DNA from: Leptidea sinapis
Taxonomy: Eukaryota > Arthropoda > Insecta > Lepidoptera > Pieridae
Direction of reading: 5' to 3'
DNA length: 64,000 nucleotides
Assembly (NCBI RefSeq): GCF_905404315.1
Contig: NC_066267.1
Location: forward strand, 1,564,501-1,628,500
Under the pieces are notes generated by a model. The model was not told the DNA's origin. It made no database searches and worked only from the letters and a program-made list of their open reading frames with translations. Within the stretch, counting starts at the first letter, position 1; the number at the start of each line of letters is the position of its first letter. The position numbers and the translations under genes were made by a program. This document shows positions 54,932 through 64,000 of this stretch, in pieces.

Positions 54932-55252
54932 GTGAGTCTGTCTCTCATGAACCAGTGCACTTCCAGCCACCACAGGCAGTGTTGGAAAACAAAAGGATTA
55001 AAATAAATAAATAAAAACAAAAATTAAACTATAATTGAATAGATATTAAAATATAAGACCTACAAATTAATACATACCATAATAAAAGTTTTACGTTGAT
55101 ATTATAATACATTACATATATCTTATAAGATGAGATAAGAAGAGAAAAGGTGAGGTGAGGTGAGATAAGATCAGATAAGATAAAATAAACTTTATTTGCA
55201 TTGAATAGGTTTGATTACAGTATGGTGCAGTATAAATGTTTATAGTATGCTA

Positions 55253-55661
55253 TCCCTACTTAACATTATAAATTTGAATGCTTTCACGCCTACACCACTG
55301 AACCGATTTTAATGAAATTTAGTACAGAGATAGACAAGAGCTTGGAAAATGACATAGGGTACCTTTTATCGCGAATAAAAGGCTTGAAATAGGTTGTGGA
55401 AGTTTGTATGAAAGTACGTCACTATCGAAGAAAGTATTTAGGCTAGACTTGATAAGAAATAAATAAATATTTGTTTTATCGTTTTTAAAATTTAGACCTA
55501 TGTGGGGTGAAAAAGGGGGATGAAAGTTCTATAGTTGGTAGCTTATAATAATGTATTAACCACAGCAGTTTGTTGTGTATTATATGCAAAGTATATTAAA
55601 AAATAAAAAATGCTGCCCTAAGTAACTATTGCACACGTACGAAGTCGCGGGTAAAAGCTAG
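55253..55661 (+). mobile_element. Helitron-like repeat
   Basis: Begins around TCCCTACTTAACATTATAAA and CACTGAACCGATTTTAATGA, and ends CGAAGTCGCGGGTAAAAGCT plus AGT. A TC start, CTAG end and this exact wording are common to a group of lepidopteran non-autonomous Helitrons as I remember them. No target duplication is expected and none is seen. Confidence 0.5.
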
Positions 55662-55809
55662 TGTTTATATATTTCCGTTGTATTCGTTTGTTTGTTTGCA
55701 ACTTGCAAGCGTCATAGCGTGCTGCATGAAAAGTGGAACGACAGTGCACTTACATATTTGTTTTGTACCAGCTGCACACTTATAACGATCTATGTGGTGC
55801 CTTTATTGA

Positions 55810-55940
55810 AGTAGGTGTTACTTTGCGGAAATCCATAATTATTCCGCCCATATTTGTCTTTAAACAATTCGACACGTGTTTCGCCTCTACACAAGGCATC
55901 CTCAGGACGTGTTGTCTCGCCAAAATACGGCACACAAAAA
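55810..55940 (+). repeat. Interspersed repeat with AATTCGACACGTGTTTCGCC
   Basis: GCGGAAATCCATAATTAT, AATTCGACACGTGTTTCGCC, TCTACACAAGGCATCCTCAG and GTGTTGTCTCG recur at 63209-63350. I recognise it as a common lepidopteran repeat, but not its class. Confidence 0.6.
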
Positions 55941-56469
55941 GTCTGCATTGAGTGCAAAATGTCTTTGGCAGATATTACACAGACTCAACGCACACGACGT
56001 ACACTTTCGGTCATTTTGTCGGCAGAACTGTGTGGATGTACATGCAATGGAAATACAGAGATTGCAGTGTATTATTTCGTACTTGACATATTTTCAGAAA
56101 GATTATTAAAGAGACTGTTTAATATTAAATATTCAGTTCTAAAACAATATCCAAATAAATTTGCACACTTCATTTCTCAATTTTCTATCATGATACTTTG
56201 CCAAAGATATATCATACAGTGCTGGTCTGTTTTCTATTTATTGAATCAACATCGATACATCGATGTGTGTCAGACGTTTTGCGCGTCGTATGCGTTACTA
56301 CATATAATTCTATAGGTTTTATTATCACAGACTAAAAAGTGCGTCACGGATAGTCTGTCGTCTGAGATAGGCCTTAAGTACAGCACTGTCAAGTGTTACG
56401 TGAGGATAGTAAAACAGTTTAGTACAGTCTTTTCAGTGCGCATTCTTAGAGGTGCGGGAACTAAAAAGT

Positions 56470-56910
56470 TTAGACAGACATTAAGTATCATAAGATACAT
56501 GATAGCTTTAAGGGTAAATGTATTCAATTTTATAATAAAGTCCCAGCCACTGTACAGGCATTATCTATAAATAAATTTGAATGTTTTATTAGAAAATGGC
56601 TTTGTCGTAAATCCTACTACTCCACAGCTGAATATCTAAGTGATCCGACAGCCTGGGACTAGATTATGATTATTTTATAGCAATAACAATGATAGTACAA
56701 TATTGTACATATGTTATTAAAATGAGCGCAAAAAAAGAAAGCTGGGAGAGTTTCTTGTGCCGCTTCTTCTCTCTCAGAGCGCCATTTGTATCCGAAGCGG
56801 TAGTAGTGTCTAGTATATCAGAAATGACATCGAAAATAATTCTAAAGGAATCAATTTTGAGAAAAAAAGTGCCTTTTATGCCTTTAAGTAAACTGTCACT
56901 AAAGCATTAG
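56470..56910 (+). mobile_element. Jockey-type LINE 3' part with UTR
   Basis: Encodes FYNKVPATVQALSINKFECF, then IRKWLCRKSYYSTAEYLSDP and TAWD with a stop near 56660. The 3' UTR follows, with GAAAGCTGGGAGAGTTTCTT and GAGCGCCATTTGTATCCGAA and ending around 56900. Plus-strand relative of the copies at 28.9 and 41.8 kb. Confidence 0.85.
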
Positions 56911-57239
56911 ACAAGGAACATATGGAAACGCGTGGAATAGCACAATAAAGTTAAGTAATTATTAAGTCGGGCGGTGAGGTTTGAAACTGGGTTACTTCAT
57001 CGATATACTACCCCCTACGTACTAACCTACCACATGTCTCAGTAGGTGAGTGTCCCCCTATTGAATAGCGATGGCGAGCTTTTGCTTTTCTTTACGAATG
57101 ACACACTAACATAATTAAGTATAATGAACATTGACAATCGAATGCTTGACGCAATGACAAAGCCATTTATATTTTGTAGTTTCGTGTGTACCCTCCCGAA
57201 TGCGCTAGAGTCTGTTCTTTGTTTTTTTTTTATATAATA

Positions 57240-57440
57240 TTGACTCTACACAAATTATCTTGCCCCAAACTTGGTATACGATATACATACATAAACATAT
57301 ACAAATACAAATAAACATACATGCATCGGAAATAAACATCCATATTCATCATATAAACGTTTGCACGTACTGGGATTCGAACCCGGGGACCTCTAGCTCA
57401 GTAGGCAGGGTCACTAACCACTGGCTATACGGGTCGTCAT
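57240..57440 (-). repeat. tRNA-derived SINE (family S1), complete, minus strand
   Basis: On the minus strand the head reads GTATAGCCAGTGGTTAGTGA (A box), GAGCTAGAGGTCCCCGGGTT with CGAATCC (B box), then the body GATGAATATGGATGTTTATT and the end GGGGCAAGATAATTTGTGTA. The tRNA-like head does not fold into a proper anticodon arm, so it is not a functional tRNA. Confidence 0.85.
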
Positions 57441-57527
57441 GTTTATTATCTACCAGTTAAATACGTACCAGTCTTTTACCTTGTATTTATGTATTCTTAA
57501 CTTAATAATATACAGTAATTTTATATA

Positions 57528-57700
57528 ATATTAGATTTTCTTTATTTGCGACAAGGTATTGATCGTAATGAAGATAAACCCCTGAGTATTATAAAGTAAT
57601 TTTATATCATATTTGATTTTTTTTTATTTGTGAAAAGGTATTTGATCTTAATGAAGATAAACCCCAAAATAATATAAAGTAATTTTATATCATCTTAGCT
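57528..57700. repeat. Two tandem ~90-bp units
   Basis: GGTATTGATCGTAATGAAGA and AAAGTAATTTTATATCATAT are repeated about 90 bp later with few differences. A third, partial unit lies near 58015-58075. Confidence 0.7.
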
Positions 57701-58015
57701 GACCCAGCAAACGTTGTATTGGCGATATTAAAATCGCGATACAAAAGTAACTGTTGATCGTAGATGGGTGAAAATTTGAAGTTGTAGGTATTTTTTAATG
57801 CGAACTCATAATCAAACAAATTTAAAAAAAAATGTAAAAAAATTAAAAAAAAATCGTGTTATAAAAAACCCTTAACATTTTGGGGGATGAAAAATAGATG
57901 TTGTCCGATTCTCAGACCTACCTATATGCACTCAAAATTTCATGAGAATCGGTCAAGTCATTTCGGAGGAGTTCAATGTTTAACACCATGACACGAGAAT
58001 TTTATATATTAGATT
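57701..58015 (+). repeat. Lepidopteran interspersed repeat with CTGACCCAGCAAACGTTGTA
   Basis: It begins AGCTGACCCAGCAAACGTTG, continues with GAGAATCGGTCAAGTCATTT and CGGAGGAGTTC, and ends ACACGAGAATTTTATATATT with AGAT. This wording is common in insect RTE-like 3' regions and related non-autonomous copies. No ORF. Confidence 0.5.
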
Positions 58016-58314
58016 AGATTTTTTTTTATTTGCGACATTTTTATCTTAATGATTTTCTAGATCAACCTCTGAATCGGGCTCGCATAATATTGTGATTTAG
58101 TTATTTATAATTATAATAATACTGTGGGTGTATCTCGAAAGTAGTTTAAATGAAATAGTTAGTCCTGCAACAATTTTTTTTCTTAGTATCATCATAAATT
58201 TTAAGGTTACTTTTATTAGTTTTATCCAAGCTTTAAAATGTATAATTACACACCTAGTTTTTATTAACAAAAAAGATAATATATACAATAGTTAAGCCAT
58301 CGTGATTATGACGA

Positions 58315-58385
58315 CGACCTGTATAGCCGAGTGGTTAGCGATCCTACCTACTAAGCTAGAGGTCCCGGGTTCGAATCCGGCTCAT
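58315..58385 (+). repeat. tRNA-like SINE head (family S1)
   Basis: CTGTATAGCCGAGTGGTTAG, ACTAAGCTAGAGGTCCCGGG and TTCGAATCCGG match the heads at 48826 and 57372 (reversed). The SINE body is absent. Confidence 0.7.
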
Positions 58386-58741
58386 CAAACTTAGCCCCGC
58401 AAAAAAATTTTTTTTCTATTTTTGAATTTTCAATATCGCATATCGTTTATTTATTTATTTATTTATTGACACACCAACAGCATTACATACATAACATTAA
58501 AAATAATTATGGTCTTATAGATTTATAATCTGGTATGAATGCCAGTTACTGGTGCATACACCACTCTCATTGCAAGACATTAATTTAAATACAAAATACA
58601 GTTCGACCTACAAATTTAACAAGGATTTTAAGCAGATTACTAACAATAATAGATACAATATAACGAATAAATAGTTTGTATGAATATCAACTAACATATT
58701 ATTATTATTTACAGACAGAAATGTGCGGTTAGTTTTTTTTT

Positions 58742-59038
58742 ATCGTTAGTTCGTAGTTTGTTCTTAATTGTTCGCTATAAATAATTGTTTGTTCTTTTGT
58801 TGTTCATTTAAAAACAATGAATTAAAAATGGGGGGAAACGCCTACTATTTGGTTCTGGCACTCCGGCCGCCAACGCACAGCCGGCCGCTGCCGCGGCACT
58901 CTACGCTCGGCTCGTGCGTTGTTTTAACTGTTCTAACATAACCTAACCTAACCAATTTTAATGAATTGCAAATTTAAAAAAAAAATCGAGAACAAATGTT
59001 TATAGAGAACAATCAAGAACAAATGGCGAACTAACGAT
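58742..59038. mobile_element. MITE with ATCGTTAGTTCG termini
   Basis: ATCGTTAGTTCGTAGTTTGT at the left is matched by CAAATGGCGAACTAACGAT at the right, with further pairing (TTCTTAATTGTTCGCTATAA / TTATAGAGAACAATCAAGAA). The interior contains a GC-rich block (CCGGCCGCTGCCGCGGCACT) at 58860-58920. Confidence 0.8.
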
Positions 59039-59094
59039 GTAATAAATAAAAAATAAATAAAAAGAATCTGGGGGGCTAACTTTCTTGAGCTTTC

Positions 59095-59290
59095 GAATCC
59101 CGGTAGGTGCAAGCATTTATATGATGAATATGGATGTTTGTTTGCGAGTCATGGATGTTTATATGTATTTATGTATGTTTATATATATTTATATATGACT
59201 AAGTAAGTATATTGTATTAAATATATCGTTGTCTTGCAACCCATAACACAAGCTATTTGCCTATTATTATTATTATTTTTCCAAAATTTT
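59095..59290 (+). repeat. tRNA-derived SINE body (family S1)
   Basis: Carries CCCGGTAGGTGCAAGC at the left edge of the body, GATGAATATGGATGTTTGTT, TATTGTATTAAATATATCGT and a final ATT run. The tRNA-like head is missing. Confidence 0.8.
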
Positions 59291-59934
59291 GCCTAAGATG
59301 ATGGACATTAAGTGTTAGTAAGCTATGTATAATTGTAATTTGTAGCGATACTACCGGTCGCGGTGGCTGAGATAGGCAAAGCGGTCGCGGTGCGGAGAAC
59401 TAGCGATTTATTAATAAATATGTGAATTGAATGAAATTTGTCAATTATTCACTATTTTCGTTTGATAAATTTATGACTTTTTATCACAAATGTTTTCAGA
59501 AATGGTGCCTGATAGACCAGTTTTGTTGCTAATTATAAAATAACAATGTACTAATAAATATTAAAATTAAGTTAATAGGTTACCGCCAAGCAAAAGGCGG
59601 ATGTAAGAATAAAGAAAATAATGCTTTATAGTGAGATATTAATTGGATAATCGTAATCCATATGAAACAGAGTAGTCAGCAGTTTAGGTCGTTTCCGGTC
59701 CGGGGGTGTCTCCGCTCCCCGCCACCCTCAGTCCAGCCAGGGTCAGTACACTCGGTTCACCCCACCAGGTCACCACTCTACCACCCCTCGTTAGCCCGTG
59801 ATTCATTACATTGCTTTGTTTTACACCAGATTTATGTAAATACGATTAAAAAAAATGCATACTAATGCGACATAAGTGAGCGGTAACTAATTTGCAGGAA
59901 AATGTGATTGAATAAACGAGGAACGGAAGGAGAA
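59291..59934. other. Intergenic; unexplained GC-rich patch 59690-59800
   Basis: The patch (GGTCCGGGGGTGTCTCCGCT, CCACCCTCAGTCCAGCCAGG) has an open frame at 59662-59865 rich in Ser and Pro, but I find no splice pair and no family resemblance, so no gene is called. Confidence 0.4.
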
Positions 59935-60235
59935 TTGAGGATGAGACGAGCAGGACGTTTAGCTGATGGTAATTGATACGCCCTGCCCATTACAATGCAG
60001 TGCCGCCCAGAATTCTTGAAAAACCCAAAAATTCTGAGCGGCACTACAATTGCGCTTGCCACCATGAGACATGAGATGTTAAATCTCATTTGCCCAGTAA
60101 TTTCACTATGCTATGGCGCCTTTCAGACCGAAACAAAGTAATGTTTACACATTAATTTACATTTCTTGGCAGAAATAGGCGCCGTTGTGGTACCCATAAT
60201 CTGGCCGGCATCCTGTGCAAAAGAGCCTCCCACTG
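59935..60235 (+). repeat. R300 retroposon, copy 11
   Basis: Lacks the T run; starts GAGGATGAGACGAGCAGGAC and ends AAAGAGCCTCCCACTGATA. Close to the family consensus otherwise. Confidence 0.9.
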
Positions 60236-60415
60236 ATAGAATCCTAATGTTATTCACCGGTATTATTATACTACTTATATAAAGATGTTATCTTTTGTAG
60301 CCCTACTTAGAATGATGGTGCGGGGTGGAAATGGGCCGTATACCTATTCTATATAGTATTATTAATTTACAGACAGATAAGAGAGTAAGTAACCATCAGC
60401 TACTCTTAGATAATT

Positions 60416-60634
60416 TATACGTCTAGATAGAGTCTTTTGCTGTTAGGCAACCGATAAAATCAGACCAAGAATATTAGTTGTGTGTGCGTGGCAAGCTACG
60501 TTTTACACTCGCGATTTGTATGACACTTTGTGTTAGTGTCCGTGAATTTCTCAAAATAGAGGGTAGTTCTAAAGTCTATTTTTTTTGACGTTTTCACAGC
60601 TGTCATAGTCTATCTAGACGTATAAATGATTTAA
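60416..60634. mobile_element. MITE, ATACGTCTAGATAG family, copy 3
   Basis: Termini TTAGATAATTTATACGTCTA and TAGACGTATAAATGATTTAA. The interior is close to copy 2. Confidence 0.87.
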
Positions 60635-60727
60635 GCAGCTCCCCAATGATGATGAACAGAAGTTGCCGCTCAAACAACGCAACGCTTCGTACTTTCCTTA
60701 GCTATTTATAATTAAATAATCTTCTAA

Positions 60728-61470
60728 GGGCACTTTCATACCACGTTTTTTAAAGTATCTAATCTATTAAAACTTGTTGTGTTAGGCTATGGTTTCCTAT
60801 TTTATGCCGTACGCAGTCTGGCGTTAGCGTCAACGTTCAATTCCGTGGCTTGTAAGATCACTTGTAAGATTGTTGCAGAGCGTTGGCGGTCAATACGTCT
60901 GGCGTGACGCAGGTGGATCAGTTCCTTCATCGCATATTTTTTCCCAACATTGATGCTTATAAATATTGTTTTTATGATTCTTGTCACTTTTATCATACAC
61001 TGCATTATAAGATTTTACTGATTCAATCAACAACTCGTCTCTTCCTTTATCAAACCTCATTATTTTGAATGACGCAAGCGACGACCTTTTCGCTGCAATG
61101 GTTCGAAATGACTAGAGACGCGGCGCACGGTGTTCGGATCCCACGTACGGCGTCACCACGCCATTGTCGACGTGTGAAAGAGAACACAACAATACATTTA
61201 TATAGTAAGCATTGTGACGCAGCGTACAGCGTAACGAGAAGTCGCGTACGGCGTAAAATAGGAGACCATAGCCTTAACAATTACACAAACTAGCTGCCAG
61301 GGCGAGTCTGTATCACCGTAGCTGCTAATCGACAGCGCGCGAAAAAGTCGTGCTACATCTGACAGTGTGAACAGGTTCCTTGGTTGCGATGTCATTGCGT
61401 CCCCAGTGCGTTACAGCTGCGAGAAACACGCGTCGACGGCGCCTGAATAACAACGTGGTGTGAAAGGGCC
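60728..61470. mobile_element. Outer MITE with GGGCACTTTCATACCACGTT termini
   Basis: GGGCACTTTCATACCACGTT at 60728-60747 is mirrored by AACGTGGTGTGAAAGGGCC at 61452-61470. A second inverted-repeat element lies inside it (60785-61273). No coding frame. Confidence 0.65.
60785..61273. mobile_element. Inner MITE with TTA duplication (Harbinger-like)
   Basis: GGCTATGGTTTCCTATTTTA continues to TGCCGTACGC at the left; GCGTACGGCGTAAAATAGGA then GACCATAGCC at the right, about 30 bp with two or three mismatches. TTA flanks both ends (60782-60784, 61274-61276). Confidence 0.82.
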
Positions 61471-61624
61471 ATTACAATAAGATTAATAAATATAAATTAA
61501 AGATTATCTTCACTTAGTTGAATTACACTACATTTTGAATTAATTATCACCAGAGTGAGTGACAGCACATAAATCTCATTTTACCTTTTAAAGAGGTCCT
61601 TTTCACTCATAAGTCAAAGGTTAG

Positions 61625-62095
61625 ATATTTGTGTGAAACGCTGGAGTTCCCCAAGGCTGTATGCTGTGTCCTGGACTATTTCTTCTGCATATCATTGATG
61701 TGTGGGACGCCTCTAACATGCATCTTGTGTTCTCTCTTGAAAAGGTCGCGGTATGGGGTAAAATTAATCTTCTCCGGTTTAATCCCCAAAAGACTCAACG
61801 TTTTCGCATTTACCACTAAAAAAACCCTATTTGCCGTATCACCGCTCTTGACAACACTTCCCTTACAGCCACGCCTACTTTCGGAATACTGGGTCTCGAA
61901 ATTACGAGCGATTGCCAACCAAGCTGTGCAATGAGCTTCCTTATGCGGTATGTCCATGACGTCACGACATGGGTACCTACAAAAAAGTGGTACCTAAACA
62001 CTTTTCTAAAGGGCCGGCAACGCTCATGTCATTCCTCTGTTGTTGCAAAAGAATGTAGTCACTAAACATCAGTTTACCGGTACGCTCGTGTCTTC
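61625..62095 (+). mobile_element. Jockey/CR1-like LINE fragment, rearranged
   Basis: GCTGGAGTTCCCCAAGGCTG encodes the AGVPQGCML block, then a jump past the FADD region to LRFNPQKTQRFR-type sequence near 61770 and the LGLEITSDCQ block near 61890. It ends with GGGCCGGCAACGCTCATGTC and the 3' terminal block near 62070. Several frameshifts and two internal deletions. Confidence 0.8.
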
Positions 62096-62251
62096 CATAA
62101 AAAATATTAACTACTTGTTTGATGTCGTATTGTGTAAATAACGTATGTTATAACTTTTCTATAGTAAAAAAGGTTTTAAAATTTAATTATTTTATGATTT
62201 GACTTTGAATCGGCTATCCGGTTTTATTGGATTCGGTTATTTGGATTTTTT

Positions 62252-62552
62252 TATGAAAATAAGGGATGAGGCGAGCAGGACGTTCAGCTGATGGTAATTA
62301 ATACGCCCTACCCGTTACAATGCAATGCCCCTCAGAATTCTTAAAAAAAACAATAATTCTGAGCACAATTGCGCTCGTTACCTTGAAACATAAGATGTTA
62401 AGACTCATTTGCCCAGTAATTTCACTAGCTACGGCACCCTTCAAACCGAAACACAGTAATGCTTCCACATTACTGCTTCACGGCAGAAATAGGCGCCGTT
62501 GTGGTACCCATAACCTAGCTGGCATCCTGTGCAAAAGAGCCTCCCATTCGGC
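62252..62552 (+). repeat. R300 retroposon, copy 12, with visible target duplication
   Basis: Runs from a T run and GAAAATAAGGGATGAGGCGA to AAAGAGCCTCCCA. The left flank ATTCGGTTATTTGGA (62229-62245) and the right flank ATTCGGCTATTCGGA (62547-62561) are near-identical, the target duplication expected for retroposition. Confidence 0.9.
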
Positions 62553-62561
62553 TATTCGGAA

Positions 62562-63180
62562 TTCTACTGTGTATCCATTAATCTCACAGTATGATCACAG
62601 TGTGAGTCATTCAGTTCATTTATCACTATACGATTTTCTTACGACTCGCATGTGCTAATTACGGTTGGAGCCAAAGCTTTATAAATCACACTTGGTCACA
62701 TCATCAAGCTCACAAGGTCGCTCCTATGACACCATATACACTACAACAAACATTACTGTGATGGACAGCACCATTGTGAACAGTTGAAGATGTGACAGAA
62801 TACAAGTGGCAACGAATTAGTGACGCTGCACGACCCGAGCGGAAGTCCATTGTTTGGTAAGTCTGTTAATGTTTGCATGATCTCCGAGTGCTCTCTGTGC
62901 GTGAAGGTCACTCGGCCCACGGCTCGGGGACTAGTAGCTACAATCCGGCGACCAGCTATCGGCACTCACGAGGCGCAAACAAAATAGAAAGCTGGAGGCA
63001 ACTTAGCGGAATGAGAGGTCACGCTCCACATGCCTTAATGAAACTTTACCGCACACGCCCTGGAGGAGAACATTCTAGAAATGTTCGCGAGATAAACGCG
63101 TACCTTACTTTCCCGCTAATGTGAAGACATAATGTACCGACGACGTATTGACTGATCATGATAGGAACACGGTTGTCACA
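62562..63180. other. Unassigned region, possible short exon at 62799-62855
   Basis: This stretch is less AT-rich than its surroundings. Around 62799-62855 a 57-bp open segment ends at a strong donor (TTTG|GTAAGT). The acceptor before it is poor. The frame at 62873-63124 shows no family resemblance. See findings. Confidence 0.3.
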
Positions 63181-63208
63181 GTAGACATAGAAAATTTATT
63201 GCATTAGG

Positions 63209-63350
63209 CGTTACTCTGTGGAAATCCATAATTATACAAATGATTTAAGTTTTCTTTAGTCTTAATTTCGCCAATATTTGTTCTCAAAACAATTCGACAC
63301 GTGTTTCGCCTCTACACCAGGCATCAGGGCGTGTTGTCTCGCAAAAATCT
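63209..63350 (+). repeat. Interspersed repeat with AATTCGACACGTGTTTCGCC, copy 2
   Basis: Shares GAAATCCATAATTAT, AATTCGACACGTGTTTCGCC and GTGTTGTCTCGC with 55810-55940; the middle has a small insertion. Confidence 0.65.
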
Positions 63351-63734
63351 GGCACGAAACTGAGTTTGAGTCTCACAGCTGTAGACATATGTCTACTGTG
63401 GTAATTTTCTCGTCTAATTAAATTATCAGAAAATAAAGGGAATCTAAATATTTACTCAAAGAACTTTAAATGTGACATTGAAAAATTTAAATACGAAAGG
63501 CTATATAATATATTTCACGGGACATGTTAAACAAAAAACAACAGAACTATCTCTACTTACCATTAAGACTTATATCCATGGAAATGTTAAAAATAAAGGG
63601 CTTAAATAAGTTTCCTTTCCTTTTCAACTGTAACCTTTCGGATTTTATTAAAAACATTAATTATTTATTTTTTCATAGACTAGATGAAGCCACAACCTGA
63701 GAGTTGAACAAAGCAAACAGAATTTTATAGCGAG

Positions 63735-63895
63735 GAGGTACTCAAACGGTTAGCTCAGTTAGAGCACGGGCACGGAACGCCGGAGGTCGTGGTTTCGAAT
63801 ACCGCATCGTTCATAAAATTTTGTTTTTCAAATTTTATTTGTGTATTAATCCTATAAGTGAGGGTTATCACTTTAAAAACATAAAATATTGTTTA
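63735..63895 (+). repeat. tRNA-derived SINE (family S2)
   Basis: The head ACGGTTAGCTCAGTTAGAGC (A-box-like) and GTCGTGGTTTCGAATACCGC (B-box-like) spans about 65 bp, followed by CATCGTTCATAAAATTTTGT and GTGAGGGTTATCACTTTAAA. T-arm pairing is broken (GTTTCGAATAC), so it is not a functional tRNA gene. Clearest S2 copy in the window. Confidence 0.75.
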
Positions 63896-64000
63896 GACTA
63901 GAGTCACTAACCATACCTAAGCTTTGTCATAAAATATATTGATATTTTTTTTTTCTGTTGCGTAAAATATTATGCAATAGGACTAATGCGTACGGGTACA

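Noticed and set aside
57528..58075. CRISPR-like spaced repeats
   Set aside because: Only two to three ~90-bp imperfect tandem units in a eukaryotic genome, without unique spacers of constant size.
48826..58385. tRNA genes at 48826, 57372 and 58315
   Set aside because: A and B boxes are present, but the anticodon arm does not fold, the acceptor stem is unpaired, and the sequence continues into a repeated SINE body; they are SINE heads.
63745..63815. tRNA gene at 63.75 kb
   Set aside because: The T arm is mismatched and the segment is followed by the S2 SINE body seen at 16.0 and 17.4 kb.

Overview
The window is eukaryotic and almost certainly from a moth or butterfly (Lepidoptera). It is AT-rich with short exons and GT-AG introns. 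It encodes a ZAD-type C2H2 zinc-finger protein and a GATA factor, and it is crowded with insect-type non-LTR retrotransposons, tRNA-derived SINEs, mariner/Tc1 relics and many MITEs. No species can be named from the sequence alone. There is no operon, CRISPR array, rRNA or other prokaryotic feature.

Four host loci can be supported. (1) 1948-4884 (+): the last four coding exons of a GATA transcription factor, most like GATAe or the GATA4/5/6 group; the upstream exons must lie before this window. (2) 8091-8921 (-): a complete four-exon spermidine/spermine (diamine) N1-acetyltransferase of 177 aa. (3) 16588-32284 (-): a complete nine-exon ZAD-C2H2 zinc-finger protein of about 555 aa with seven fingers; all splice phases agree and the summed exon length is a multiple of three. 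(4) About 40.5-54.9 kb and beyond (+): a possible GC-rich promoter and untranslated first exon with a strong donor at 41189, then an exon at 54746-54931 that starts a secreted or membrane protein with a clear signal peptide. The rest of that gene lies mostly or wholly beyond the window.

The remainder is a repeat landscape. Non-LTR elements include a jockey/CR1-like family with its endonuclease (24.6-28.1 kb; relatives at 0.7, 2.5, 18.7, 23.4, 44.1 and 61.6 kb), a second family (33.1-36.6 kb minus strand; 36.8-37.9 kb plus strand; 3.9 kb), an RTE-type element (19.0-22.05 kb) and scattered 3' ends. Several insertions are nested, with target-site duplications readable to the base: RTE inside a hAT-like MITE (9-bp TSD inside an 8-bp TSD), LINE inside LINE (11-bp TSD), hAT inside LINE (8-bp TSD) and a Harbinger-like element inside LINE (TTAA on both sides). 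A roughly 300-bp retroposon with a T-run/A-tail end is present in at least 12 copies on both strands. A 1.27-kb near-perfect palindrome lies at 42753-44027.

The four host genes show no functional link; they are simply neighbours. I found no convincing undescribed system. The most interesting items are the gene models, the alternative 3' end of the zinc-finger gene, the large palindrome and the insertion chronology.
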